A program made the translations under genes and the position numbers. A DNA stretch of 64,000 bases from Eublepharis macularius (Eukaryota; Chordata; Lepidosauria; Squamata; Eublepharidae), in contig NC_072807.1 in assembly GCF_028583425.1 (NCBI RefSeq), positions 32,803,001 through 32,867,000 of the forward strand, written 5' to 3'. Below are positions 40,765 to 52,365 of the stretch, piece by piece. Each line of letters starts with the position of its first letter. The first letter of the stretch is position 1. Under the pieces are notes generated by a model. It was given only the letters and a program-made list of their open reading frames with translations. It made no database searches and was not told where the DNA came from.

Positions 40765-40959
40765 GAGGCTGTGTTCTAAGTAGAAATATTGAAGCGATCC
40801 AGAGTTTGATATGGAATGAAAAAGAACAGGGACTGTAATCTCACTCTGGTCTCGCTCTTATGAGGCCCAGCACGGGAGAACGCAGAGACTGCAAACACTC
40901 TGCACCTGTGCAGAGTACATTTCCCTTTCCACTCTATAACCACACAAATCTGCCTACCT

Positions 40960-41042
40960 CCTATTTGAGGATGACTTATAAACCACTTCGAGCCTTGTTT
41001 GAGCGAGAGGCAGTATAAAAATCAAATAAATAAATAAATTTC
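40960..41042 (+). repeat. LINE 3' tail
   Basis: AACCACTTCGAGCCTTGTTT, GGCAGTATAAAAATC and an AAATAAATAAATAAAT end, just downstream of TBC1D21. Confidence 0.7.
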
Positions 41043-41790
41043 TAGGCTGCAGGCCGTGATTTGCGAGAAAGTGTCGCTTAAGAATCTCCCATTTGGGTCT
41101 TAATTGCTCTCTTTCCCAAAATAGTATTGAATTCCACCCCACAGCCGTATGCTTTACAATATTGCTTGAGAGAGAACTGTATTAACAGAGGACTAACGGA
41201 ATTAACGGAGGACTTGGTCTTAGGGGTTCTGAGACTATGGGCAGGAGGGGTCCTCCATACCCCCTTTATTTCTGCCCAACCCACTGTGAACAAGCGAAAA
41301 GCACCCAATCTTCACAATGCACGTCCATTCAAAAATGCGCCACCATTTGCATTGTGACATTACTGTACTTTCCACCACCATTTTCTTTCAGTTGCATTTG
41401 CCCAGCTGCCCCATAGGTAAGTCTGCCCCGTGATCATGAGCCAGCCAGTTTTCCCTTGATTGCTGCGGCTGCTGTGTCATACTGCAGATATATGGCTTCC
41501 TCTAAGACCTCTACATGTGCCTGTTTGTGATAAACACTCTACAGGCAAATTGCAGAAGGGGAGGCAATCACTAGCTCTTAAACCACAAGTCCACTTTGCC
41601 TTTAGCATGTAGTTAATTTCTGTGTTGTATCTTTTAGGCTGGTAAACAGCCACATGATTTGTGATGACACACCGCTGTGGCATGGTACCTACCGAGAGGG
41701 GTGTGTAAATACGACTGTCAGTACAACGATTCATTGTGACATCACCAGGCCCCACCCCATGACATCATAAAGTCTGCCCAATCAGTTTCA
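41043..41790. other. Intergenic, no gene recognised
   Basis: No coding similarity or transposon end was found. Confidence 0.35.
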
Positions 41791-41805
41791 GGTCCGGGAT
41801 GGTGA

Positions 41806-42023
41806 TAGGGTTGCCAGCCTCCAGGTGGTAGCTGGAGATCTTCCAGAATTACAATTGATCGCCAGCTGACTGTTATCAGTTCCCCTAGAGAAGATGGCTT
41901 CTTTGGAGGGTGGACTCTATGGTATTATACCCTGCTGAGTCCCTCCCCTCCCTAAACTCCACTGTCTTTAGGCTCCACCTCCCAAATTTCCAAAAATTTC
42001 CCTAGCTGGAGCTGGCAACGCTA
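41806..42023 (+). mobile_element. hAT-type MITE (TAGGGTTGCC family)
   Basis: The ends are TAGGGTTGCC and GGCAACGCTA. Both flanks are GATGGTGA (41798-41805, 42024-42031). Confidence 0.93.
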
Positions 42024-42167
42024 GATGGTGAAGATCTGGCCATGCTAGCAGCCTCCCCTCAGTGTATGCATGCTCTGTCAGAGTAATATTCCTAGTTAAG
42101 GCCCAATCAAAGCCTTCCTTCCCATTACTGACTGCTTTGTAAGAAATGGCTGTGTAGAGTCACCTAA

Positions 42168-42170
<3 letters not shown>

Positions 42171-42240
<70 letters not shown>
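42171..42240 (+). repeat. (CT)n microsatellite, ~35 units
   Basis: A 70-bp CT run, uninterrupted after the first base, which suggests a young and length-variable locus. Confidence 0.97.
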
Positions 42241-42242
<2 letters not shown>

Positions 42243-42394
42243 GCTGTAGAGTTCTCTGTCTCTTGGCCTCCCAAGATGGGACACAAGCACATCCTGGTAT
42301 GTGTGCTTTTGCAGTGCTCAATCAGTGGAGACAAGGATGCAAATAGACAAAAAGCGTATCAAATTCCACCTGCTTGGGTTTCAGAACACCTTGC

Positions 42395-42760
42395 TAGGGT
42401 TGCCTACACTGATTTAGCAAATGTTCTGGAGACCTGGGGGAGGTGGAGTTTGGAAAGGGAGCTGTGCGGAGATGTGATGCCACAGACTCCACCCTCCGAA
42501 GCTGCCATTTCCAGTAGGACCTTTAAGACTAACCAACTTTATTGTCGCATAAGCTTTCAAGAACCACCGCTCTCTTTGTCAGATGCATCTGACGAAGAGA
42601 GCTGTGATTCTTGAAAGCTTATGCAACAATAAAGTTGGCTAGTCTTCAAGGTGCTACTGGACTCTTTTATTATTTTGCAACTACAGACTAACATGGCTAA
42701 CTCCTTGGGATCTATTTCCAGTAAGGGAATTGATCCCTGCAAGATCTGGGAACACTAACT
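42395..42760 (-). mobile_element. MITE of TAGGGTTGCC type interrupted by a PLE hairpin
   Basis: Starts TAGGGTTGCCTACACTG and ends GGGAACACTA. The body GGAGACCTGGGGGAGGTGGA is in reverse family orientation. Confidence 0.65.
42517..42716. mobile_element. PLE-type hairpin element with 10-bp TSD
   Basis: ATTTCCAGTA lies on both sides (42507-42516, 42717-42726). Arms ACTAACCAACTTTATTGTCG and their inverse meet at GATGCATC. The right arm contains CTGACGA (42589) and GAAA (42613) around a GAGAGC hairpin. Confidence 0.88.
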
Positions 42761-42770
42761 GGAGGGCGGC

Positions 42771-43495
42771 GTCACTCCTTCACCCTTCCTCTTTGTTGCC
42801 TTAACTTTTCATCTTTCATGATCCTGTGCACTACGCCTGATTGCCAAGACTGATACGTCACACGCTTGTTTTGAAGATGTTTTTCATTTTCCTTTTTCAC
42901 CGCAACCTCAGGCAAGAGGGTCCTGGCCCAGACGTCCTACGAGACACTTGTTTGTTTAAGGGGAAAAGAGAGTGAATGTCTCTCTCTCCTGACCCCTAAC
43001 CCCTCCCTTTCCTCTGCCTAGCTGCCTGTCCTCCAGTCCAGGCAGATTCCACGGGTGCTTGGCTAGTTAAACCCCAAATAAGCAAACACGGAGGGAAGAA
43101 AATTGCAAGTGTAACGGAGCGAGGCTGCCCAGCGAAGTGTGACATGTTGAAAGTGACCTTGACAGACTCAGCAGAACCTGGATTTGACACTTATCAAAGG
43201 AGACAGGCGGGTGGGAAGGGAGGGGGTGCCATTTAACGCACACACCCCACTCAAGACACACACACATACACAGAGGAGCGGAAGCAACCCGGCACCTGTT
43301 GAGTCTGCCTCTCGCTGGGGCTTGCTGCCTGAAGTGCTAGAAGAACTCTGCATTTTTTTTAGTTCTTCCTTGATAGCTAATGAAAGAGGCCAGCTCTGGC
43401 TCTGCCTGACAGCAAGAAGCCTGTACCTCTAAGCCCGGAAAAGTTGCTGCAGAACTGAAGAACAAGCTTGTGTGCGGCGCTTGTGGGGGTGCAGG
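42771..43495. other. Intergenic, no repeat recognised
   Basis: About 700 bp without transposon hallmarks, possibly unique sequence. Confidence 0.35.
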
Positions 43496-43499
43496 AAAA

Positions 43500-43695
43500 T
43501 GCGGTCATCACTGACTTATGTTGACCCCTGTTGGGATTTTCAAGGTAAAAGACTAACAGAGGTGGTTTGCCATTGCCTGCCTCTGCATAGCGACCCAGGC
43601 CTTTGTTGCAGGTCTCCCATCCAATTACTAACCAAGGTTAACCCTGCTTAGATTCTGGGATATGACAAGGTTCAGCTTGTCTGGGCTATCCAGGT
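43500..43695 (-). repeat. 5S rRNA-derived SINE
   Basis: The reverse strand reads AATCTAAGCAGGGTTAACCT and TTGGATGGGAGACCTGC; the tail is near 43510. Confidence 0.85.
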
Positions 43696-43730
43696 CAGGG
43701 TGCCTGAAGCCCTAGAAGTGAGCAAAATGA

Positions 43731-44968
43731 TATATTGTCAAAGGCTTTCACGGCCAGAGAACGATGGTGGTTGTGGGTTTTCCGGGCTGTATGGCCGTGG
43801 TCTTGGCATTGTAGTTCCTGACGTTTCGCCAGCAGCTGTGACTGGCATCTTCAGAGGTGTAGCACCAAAAGACAGAGATCTCTCAGTGTCACAGTGTGGA
43901 AAAGATGTTGGCAGGTCATTTATATCTACTCAGGAAGGTGGGTTTGGGCTGAGTCATCCTGTAAGAGTTTCCCAGGGTGTGGAATGCTAATGGAGGAAGG
44001 CTTCACTGTATCCTGAGGAGGTTCTTTTGCATATGGATTGGTGCTTGATATGCTAATCTTCTCTGCAGGGCTATTGTAGGATGTAGAGTGTTTTGTTAGC
44101 CTGGTGTTTTTCAGGACTGGAAACCATGTTCTATTCATTCTTAAGGTCTCTTCTTTCCTGTTGAAATTGTGCTTATGCTTATGAATTTCAATGGCTTCCC
44201 TGTGCAATCTGACAAAGTAGTTGGAAGTGTTGTCCAGTATTTTAGTGTCCTGGAATAGGATACTGTGTCCTGTTTGAGTTAGGCTATGTTCAGCCACTGC
44301 TGATTTTTCCGGATGGCCAAGTCTGCAGTGTCTTTCATGTTCTTTTATTCTTGTCTAGATGCTACGCTGTGTGGTGCCGATGTAAACTTGTCCACAGCCG
44401 CAGGGTATGCGGTATACTCCTGCAGAGGTGAGGGGCCCTCTACTGTCTTTTGCTGATCGTAGCATCTGTTGTATTTTTCTGGTGGGTCTGAATACTGTTT
44501 GTAAGTTGTGCTTTTTCATAAGCTTTCCCATCTGATCAGTGATTCCTTTGATAAATGGGAAAAACACTTTTCCTGTGGGAGACTGTTTTTCCTTAGTTGT
44601 TTGATTTATCGGTTTAATCGCTCTTCTGATTTCATTTCTGGAGTAGCCATTTGCTTGAAGTGCATTGTTTAGATGATTAGTTTCCTCACTGAGAAAGTGC
44701 GGTTCACATATCCGTCTTGCACGGTCTACTAATGTTTTTATTATGCCTCTCTTCTGTCGGGAATGGTGGTTGAAGTTTTTGTGTAAGTACCAATCCATGT
44801 GTGTTGGTTTCCTGTAGACCTTGTGACCTAACTGAAAGTTTGCTTTGCAGATGACCAAGGTATCTAGAAATGGAAGTTTACCCTCAATTTCTTTCTCCAT
44901 GGTGAATTGTATGTTCAGGTGGATATTGTTGAGGTGGTTGCCATATATCAAAGGAATCACTGAGCACA
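43731..44968 (-). mobile_element. 5'-truncated Penelope-like element (RT end and GIY-YIG)
   Basis: The - strand encodes the C-terminal part of a PLE reverse transcriptase (KLPFLDTLV, KPTHMDWYLH, about 44790-44890) and a GIY-YIG endonuclease start with GVYRIPCGCGQVYIGTT (about 44365-44415). One in-frame TAG at 44355-44357 breaks the endonuclease; the frame then continues to a natural-looking stop near 43926. A 3' UTR with a hammerhead-like motif and terminal sequence follows to 43731. The N-terminal RT is missing. Confidence 0.9.
43817..43857 (-). ncRNA. Hammerhead-ribozyme-like motif in PLE 3' region
   Basis: CCU, CUGAAGA, U, GCCAG/CUGGC hairpin, GAAACGUC, AGG on the - strand. All three stems are possible. 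It has one extra base after CUGAAGA compared with the classic consensus. Confidence 0.7.
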
Positions 44969-44969
44969 A

Positions 44970-45595
44970 TTAGTCCCCTGAAAAAGGAGCACAAAGGAGC
45001 ACAATTAGTCCCCTGAAATTTTTATACCTTGCAAAAGAATCTGCAAAAAAACCCAAAGAACCCGAGCCATGAGCAAAACCAACAAACCAATCATTGAAAC
45101 ACAAAGTGCTCTCCTCCTTAATTTCCATCTGTATCCAAAGCAATTGTTTTAGGAGGAGTTATGTTATGTATTTTTTGAAGAACTCCCCAGAAACTTTCAT
45201 TGCTCTCCACAATTTTGTGCTTTGTTATCTTCTCCAATGCTGCAGAACCCTCTGAAACGCTGTAAATCACAGCGGGGTTAAAGAAAAAAAGGGAGAGGCT
45301 CTGACGGGCCTCAGAAATTCATTCATTCTCTTTCAGGTTGGCAGATGGAGCAGAAAATCTGCCGATATCATATGCAGAGCCTCTAATAAGCTATGTCCAG
45401 TGGATATTAATGTGAAGCTACATCTCTCCAGCAAACTGGAATTTATTATTTCAGACATTTTGCTGATGCCGGACAATTCTGTTGCAAATGCAGCTCTCTG
45501 ATAGGGGATCAGAGGAGTCAGCGGAAATACACCCTGACATGCTTCGTTTAGAAACTGAGTAAAGTGCAGTTGGTTGGTAGGGGAGGCAACAGGAG
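44970..45595. other. Intergenic; small local duplication
   Basis: GAGCACAATTAGTCCCCTGA is repeated at 44961 and 44997. Otherwise nothing is recognised. Confidence 0.4.
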
Positions 45596-45599
45596 GTCC

Positions 45600-45765
45600 C
45601 AGATAGGGTGGGCTCCCGGTTCAGTGGAAGAGAAACTGCTTTGTGTGTAGAAGGTCCCAGTTCAGACTTAAAAGCATCAAATGATGTAAGAGACCTCAAC
45701 TGAAGACCCTGGGGAGCTGTCAGAAATGGTGACAGAAAGGTCTGAACTCGATATGTGTTCAAGTA
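45600..45765 (+). repeat. tRNA-derived SINE
   Basis: GGTTCAGTGGAAGAGAAACT, GTGTAGAAGGTCCCAGTTCA, then CCTCAACTGAAGACCCTGGG. Confidence 0.75.
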
Positions 45766-45774
45766 GAAAACTAG

Positions 45775-45935
45775 GGCCGTTTCCACACGTCTTACCTGCC
45801 TGCGGAACATCTCATGAAAGACCTGGAAGACAACGTCTTCTCATGCAAAATTTTTTCGATTTCATGCAAGAAGACGCTATCTTCCGGGTCTTTCATGTGA
45901 TATTCTGCAGGCAGGTAAGACACGTAGAAATGGCC
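45775..45935. mobile_element. Foldback MITE, GGCC-TTTCC family (copy F5)
   Basis: The ends GGCCGTTTCCACACGTCTTA and TAAGACACGTAGAAATGGCC are inverted. 161 bp, same length as F6. CTAG occurs on both sides. Confidence 0.85.
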
Positions 45936-46174
45936 CTAGTTTTATAGGGTGGTAGCTATATGTCTATCCAGACATGTGATCAGGAGACATTAAGTACCAA
46001 TGTGTGCATGCATTACAGCAAAGAAGGATGTCCCCCCCACCCTTTCTCAGGGATTTAATTTCTAGAGCCCTGAAGGGAGATAATACCCAAAGAACTGTTG
46101 TATGCAAAGAACTGTTGTATGCAATCACATTTGCCCAACACCTCGCCTAATAGCTTAATATGAACCCATACAAG

Positions 46175-47125
46175 ACGGCGTTTTGATCGATCGATCATCC
46201 GCCTTTCTCACTGAGATTTAAGGCAGATTACATAGTGTGAGATTAGTACTGTCAATATTAAGGACATTTCAATAAACAATGCCATAGGGTAAATAAATGC
46301 AAGTTTACAAAGACATAACATTAGCAAAAATCCGAATACAGAGTCGAAGAAATGCTGAAAGAGAGCATAAGCCATTCTAAAACTGACAGTAGGCAACACA
46401 GAAATATCTAGTAGGGTAATACTTAAAGCAACAGGTAGTACATAGGGGCACATGCTAAAAGCAACAGATAGAACGTAAGGCAACATAGTGGTGAAGTCTA
46501 TGGCCCCTAACATTAGAGAAGCATCTCTGTGAGATCACCTCCCTACAATACAACCCTCCTATCTGAATAAAAAGCCTTTTTGAATGAATCAGTTTTGCAT
46601 CATTTGCAAATAGCCAGGAGAGTGCAAATTCCTTTGGCAGGCTATTCCATAGGACAGGGGCCACTGCAGACAATGCACTTGTACAGACAGCTGTTTCACC
46701 CATGTGCAGGGTGGCACCTGCAGGAGACCATGTTCAGTTGAGCAAAGCTGCCGTGGAGGAACACAGGGAGAGAGTTAGTCCTTTAGGTATGCTAGACCAA
46801 GGCCATGAAGAGCCTTGTATGTGACAGCCAATACCTTGAACTGAGCACGATAAGTGATAGATAGCCGATGGAGTGACTGCAGGATGGGAGTGATATTCAT
46901 GCTCCGGCTTGCTCCTGATAACAGCTGAGCCGCAGCATTTTGCACCAACTGGAGTCTCTGAGTTAACTTAAATGTGAGACCTATATATAGTGCATTACAA
47001 TAGTCAACTCTTGATGTTACCATAGCATGGATCCAGGGGGTCAGATCCACCATGTCGAGATAGGAAGCCATCTTCCAGGCTAGAGTGAGGTTGTAGAAGA
47101 AGTACAGGGCCTGTTCTTTGCAAAG
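46175..47125 (-). repeat. L2/CR1-type LINE fragment with RT C-terminus
   Basis: The - strand encodes VTSRVDYCNALYIGL, QRLQLVQNAAAQLL and LAVTYKALHGLGLAYLKD (about 46775-47040), then APVLWNSLPKEF (about 46620-46660) in another frame. The 3' UTR ends with the CTCAGTGAGAAAGGCGGA-type terminus. Frameshifted and 5'-truncated, so dead. Confidence 0.88.
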
Positions 47126-47815
47126 AAGGATAGATCTTTTACCTTTGCTATATCAGGCAAGAGGAAGGAAAAGCTGCTTTGAGGTATTTAAAGGACATGA
47201 GGAGAACATGATGCCCTAAGAGGGAACGAGAGGGCCAACTTCAGCGCCTAAGATTCTACATGTTGGATGAGGGTAAAAGGCACAGAAATCCAGCAGAAGG
47301 GGGGGGAAGGTGGAAATTCTTCCCAAGGTTTCTAGAATAGGATAGGACAGAAATATAGTTACCATCTCCTAGGATGGTGGTCTTTCACCCATAGGACATG
47401 CCCCTCAGCTGGGTCACCTTTTGGTTTGCAAGCTGCTATTCAGCCATTATATTTTAGGGGGATCTGCTGCTAAACGGCAAGTGCAGAGAACAAGGTTGTC
47501 ACACCTCTTGCCTTTTCTACACAAGGATACTGAGAGGAGCAGTGGAAGGGTGGGATGAAAAGACCTGTGTGGCCCATGATTTGTTCCTCACTATGGTACC
47601 GACGTCCAGCGCTCCTCTTGGGTTTCCAGTCCCTGCCTCTTTTGGTCTGCTATCTGCAATCTTAGCCTCGAGACAGGGAGGTCACAGCTCTTCCTGTCAC
47701 ATGACTCATAGGTCCAGTGCTTGCAGTTCAGTAGAACTCGGGTCTGAAACAGTTGAGGACCACTACTCTAGGATGCATTGCTGGTCCTTTCTAATTTTAT
47801 TATCAAGAAGGCAGT
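47126..47815. other. Intergenic, no gene recognised
   Basis: No hallmark identified. Confidence 0.35.
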
Positions 47816-47819
47816 GGGA

Positions 47820-48035
47820 GTTTGGATCAGGTCGCCAAGCTTGGGGTGGGGGGTAGGTGGTCTGGACTTTTCCTGAAATTACAAGTAATCTCCAGACCAC
47901 ACAGATCAGTTTTCCTGGAGAAAATGGCAGGTTCAAAAAGCAGACTCCTATGGCATCCCATCCCGTCTGAATCTCTTCCCGAAATCCAGTCGCAAACCTC
48001 CAGGCATTTCCCAACCGGGAGTTGGCAAGCTTTCT
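47820..48035 (+). mobile_element. Decayed MITE of TAGGGTTGCC type
   Basis: GAAATTACAAGTAATCTCCA, GACCACACAGATCAGTTTTC, CTCCAGGCATTTCCCAACCG, GAGTTGGCAAG: same order as the intact copies, ends eroded. Confidence 0.65.
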
Positions 48036-48049
48036 GTTATCCTTTGCAG

Positions 48050-48830
48050 GTATAGCTTTTTTATCTGAATTCTGATATCTGCGTTTTAAATGTTGGCTAT
48101 GGCATTCTGCTAATTCTGTTCAAAAGAAGTTTTCCTTCCAGCTTGTCTTTTAACTTAGCGTCGCTGTAGTAATTGTTTTCTACGTGTCTGTCATAAATCT
48201 TCAGTAACTCAAACAGCCGCAGATAAACAATGAAGACGTTGGCTGACATCTGTTGTCTGAAATGTGTTCTTTAAACTGTTGCTTTTTGAGATTGTCTTGC
48301 CTGGGCGTGATTTTCCGAAAGGTGGGTTGCGGATTTTTTTTTTAATTAAAATAAATTAACAAAGTGATGCGGAAGCATTTGGGAAAGGCAGCAGTCTCTT
48401 AGCGCACAGCTCTTTGCTTGAAGGAACTGAACATGGAGTCAAGGACTTTGTTGTCGTCGTTGTTGTTGTGTGTTTTTCCAGTGCAGATTTTCATTAGATA
48501 GCTACCCCTGAATGAAAAGCATCTGAAACCTCCATGCCTGCTGCACCTTTTTGCCTTTATAATTAAAGCCCGTCTCTCCAGCTGTTCGTTATCAGTGGGG
48601 AAAAGATTTTAATGAGCGGAACTCTTTAAGAACTCGGCAGGGGGGTTCTCTTCCCACCCTCCCCACACACATATATTCTCTCTGTGGGAAGTGGGCGGGG
48701 AGGAAGGAAGGTATACAAAGCTGTAGCCACTAAAAATTGTAGTCCTGACAAGCAAATCGAGGTGCAGGTGGGTTGGCAAAGGAAGGAACTGGCAAGTCAC
48801 CTGAGGTTCATTCCTTGGTGACTCTAGTTT
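48050..48830. other. Intergenic, possibly unique sequence
   Basis: No repeat text recognised over about 780 bp; a candidate for conserved non-coding sequence by exclusion only. Confidence 0.35.
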
Positions 48831-48834
48831 ATTT

Positions 48835-49050
48835 ATTGATTCGTTCATTTATACCTGCCTTTCTTCCCAATGGGGACCCAAAGTGGCTTATGTTGTTCCC
48901 TTCTCCTCAATTTTATCCTTACAACAGCTCTGTGTGGTAGGTAAGGCGGAGAGAGTGTGACAGGCCCAAGGTCTCCCAGAGAGCTTCTGTGGCAGAGCAG
49001 GGATTCGAACCCAGATTCTAGCCCAACGCTCTACACTGTGCTGGCTGTAA
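48835..49050 (-). repeat. tRNA-derived SINE, nearly complete
   Basis: The reverse strand has the tail ATAAATGAACGAATCAATAA, CTTGGGCCTGTCAC, GGGTTCGAATCCC (B box) and the head near 49045. Confidence 0.85.
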
Positions 49051-49054
49051 GCAA

Positions 49055-51060
49055 TTGTGATGGCCACTTTTTCAAGGCAAGCAGCCTCCAGCACAGCTCT
49101 TTAAAACAGTTGGACAGTCAGCATCCCCCAGAACACAAAGAGCAACCATATAGAATCAACACAAACATTCAGATGGATGATGGCACCACCTGCTGGTGGG
49201 AGGTGCTTATATAATCATTACACAATAAGCAATCTACAGTCTCAGGCACCGCGTTCAAGTAAATACCCCTGCTTGGGACATTGGAGCCCTGCTGCTCTGA
49301 GTTCAGTAGTCTGATTCAGTATAAGGCAGCTCATGTATTCAAAATGTGCTGCCATCTAGTACAGAGAAAAGCCTGGAGTTGCCAGCTTTTTTCTGGAAAA
49401 GCTCCTGTGACTTTAGAGTGGATTTGCCATGCAAAAATTCAGTAGGTATAGTATTTCCAGAGCATGTTGAATTTTTGATAAATGAAAATGGTATAGGAGG
49501 TTCCTAAGCAACAATAACCAACATGGCAAACATGAATTAACATATCTTCCCTTAAGTCCATCATACAGATAAAGAATTATCTGTAAAAGTCAGAGTTGTT
49601 GCAGTTATGTTTTTGGCTCTTTTGAGATTTCTTTGTGTAAGGAACTGCTCTGGTTGCCAACTAGCCCGAAAACAGTTACTGTCCTGTTCTTCTGCTTTTC
49701 ACAGCAGTTTGAGCTGCAGAAACGGGTGACATTTTTCGTGTCATGATCATCCGTGAATTTCTATAGATCAAACCATGACTAAAGGCCTGGTTCAAAAGCT
49801 GGCAACCAGAAGACCTGCACTCGTAATACAAGATGTATGAATTGGAATGTGGAGTCAAAACCTGAGCTAATCCATATTTACTATTGTTATCATAACTAAT
49901 CCAACTCTGAAAATGAATAGTATATGGTAATATTAGAAAATATTAGAAAATATTAGAAACAAACTGCTAAGCACCAGAATAATAGCCAGATGTGGATGAG
50001 TTTAAGAAGATCAGAGGGAGGAGAAGAAGTGAAGAGAGTGAGTGAGCCCTCAGATCTGTAAGTGACAGGGGCATTTACCAACCAAAAAAATTATGCGCAT
50101 CTTGCCACCAAAGAGGATTGTGCTGATAGGTCTCTCTTTCTAAAGTGCTGTTTTCCCCAATTGTGGGCTTGAAGGAAGAGTACTGAATTACTTCTGTCGA
50201 AGCAGAGTGGCTGGCTGCTTGATATTCCCTGCCCCTCAAGATGAGTTGGGGGTACAGATACAAACATTTTGATTGCACAAGCTAGCATCAGGCAGGCAAA
50301 ACAGTAGTAGATGCCATACCCTTGCTGTGATGTGAATTGACCTACCTACCACCACACCATTATTATGAAGCATGTGTTGGTAATCCAAACACAGATCTTA
50401 CAGCATCTTGTATGATAAGACCCCGAGCGGCAGAACCATTCAGGATCCTCTGCGGCACTGAAGTGGCCGATGATCATCTTTTAAAACAAGCATCTGTCAC
50501 CAAGGACAGGTTTGATTTCTGAATGGATGCCCTCGGCCGCCGTTTCAGAACAACAGTTTAGTAGCTCCACTGAACACAGAGAGAATCTTTTTGCCAGCCT
50601 CCAAAGTATCCTTCCTGCACTGTGATAATCGTGGTTAACAACCTTCTAAGAAAAAGGAAGGATTTATTGCATTTACAGTGTTCTTGTGTTAATTGCGCTT
50701 CTGTATCCAACCCAATATCTCTGGAGAAATATGGCCTTGATGTTTTAATTTGGGAAGGAGGGGGGGAAAGACCATTTCTGAGATGGAGAAATGAACTATG
50801 ACATGATTTACTCTGCAGGTGAATGAGGGGCTACTCCAAACTGCATTTCTTAGTATTAATTACATTTCCTTCCCACTGAGAATTTAACCAAGAATATTCC
50901 TTTGGAGTGACATTGCATTACTTCTTTAAAAAAAAAATCCAAAGAATGTTAGAACAGATTTCACCCCTCCATTCAGTATGAAGGGGGTTTGGTCTTTCCA
51001 CCCCTCCTTCTCTAATAAGTTGTAAGCAGAATTAAACCATGCACAAGAGCTTCATGAAGA
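49055..51060. other. Long intergenic stretch without gene
   Basis: Contains a SINE tail remnant (49290-49345, CTGATTCAGTATAAGGCAGC) and a three-copy AATATTAGAA tandem at 49929-49958; otherwise unrecognised. Confidence 0.35.
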
Positions 51061-51067
51061 AAACTGA

Positions 51068-51477
51068 GAGCCCAACCACACAATATGAATTACATGTGAA
51101 TGACACGAAAACTTACTTACACGTGTTCCAACGTTGTTTTCAACTACACGCACCAGGACTGCAGGACCTCCATCGAACCCGTGTTCGCGGCGGCAAGGGT
51201 TTTCTCCGTGTACCTTCAAGATATCCCATCATGCATCTCCACTTTGCACAGATAGGAAGCAGAAGATATAGGAAATAAGGACGCTCTGCATTGCCGACTT
51301 GCTGATTGTGACTGCGTACACATGCCATCGTGGCTACACTGAAGCAGAAAATTTTGAATGCGTGCCTGGACCATGACACGTGCTCATCGATAGAATGCTG
51401 GATGTGGGCATTTGAGGTAAGACAGGACTCCTGACACTCGCTCAGTCTCGTGTAATTCGTATCGTGTGGTTCAGCTC
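51068..51477. mobile_element. TIR element with GAGCCCAACCACAC ends
   Basis: The ends GAGCCCAACCACACAATATG and CGTATCGTGTGGTTCAGCTC are inverted, with TGA on both sides (51065-51067, 51478-51480). The interior is not palindromic and not coding. 410 bp. Confidence 0.88.
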
Positions 51478-51480
51478 TGA

Positions 51481-52270
51481 AATACATACAAGAATGAGGC
51501 TGCTGTGAGGGGGGGAAGTTATTCTCCTAGACTTGAAATCTGATTTCTGCAAACTTGTTTTGGGGGGAATGCATAAAACGAACAGATGGTATCATTTTTT
51601 TCCTGTCAAAATGGATTGCTGTCTTCCTCACCCCACCCTGCTGGTGTGCCACGTTCCTGAATAGTAAAGACTTTGAGGACATGACAAGACCTTCAGAAAA
51701 GACAGTGCAATTTTCTAGCAGAAAGATGGATTTTTTTAAAACATGAATTGAAGCGCACCTGGAATTACCAAAAGGGACCTCCCAGTTTAGAAGTTTCATA
51801 CAGCAAGGAAGTACAACTTTTCTCTAGTGTGAGGCTTGCTTTAAAGGTCCGGCAATCAAATTCTGTCCAGGTCGAGGCTATAATTCACCTTCCTTGGTAG
51901 GCAGGGCTGCGAGACTTCAGTACAGCGGGGCAGCTGCATGAGACATGAGCGTGTGGATACCGTCTCACAAAGCATCTCTCCTAATGATTCTGGTATTTTT
52001 CAGACATGTCATCTGTGAAAAGGGAGATGTTGTTCAGCTGCTATAAGTGAAAATGCTGCCACCAAACCGGCACTCACATCGCTCTAGTGGTTTGCTGTGT
52101 AGAGCTGCAGAAGTAACTCAAGAGGATTTAGCGATTAGCTAATTCCATCTCTGATGTGATGTCTTGAAAAACACAGGGGAGAGATGGTGAAGGTCTTCCC
52201 ATATTTCTACAGAGATTCGCTTGGGTACAGACTCTACATTGTGGATCCAGTCCCTCCAACACATCCTATC
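51481..52270. other. Intergenic, no gene recognised
   Basis: No transposon hallmark was found in this stretch. Confidence 0.35.
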
Positions 52271-52365
52271 CCAGATAAAAGGTAAAGGAAGTCACCTGTG
52301 CAAGCACCTAGTCATTACTGACCCATAGGGGGGACGTCGCATCATGATGTTTTCTTGGCAGACTG

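Noticed and set aside
42096-42290. Open frame encoding a long Arg-Glu repeat
   Set aside because: It is only the translation of the (CT)n microsatellite.
46455-47071. A host gene with RT-like peptide
   Set aside because: Frameshifts and LINE 3' UTR order show a dead LINE.
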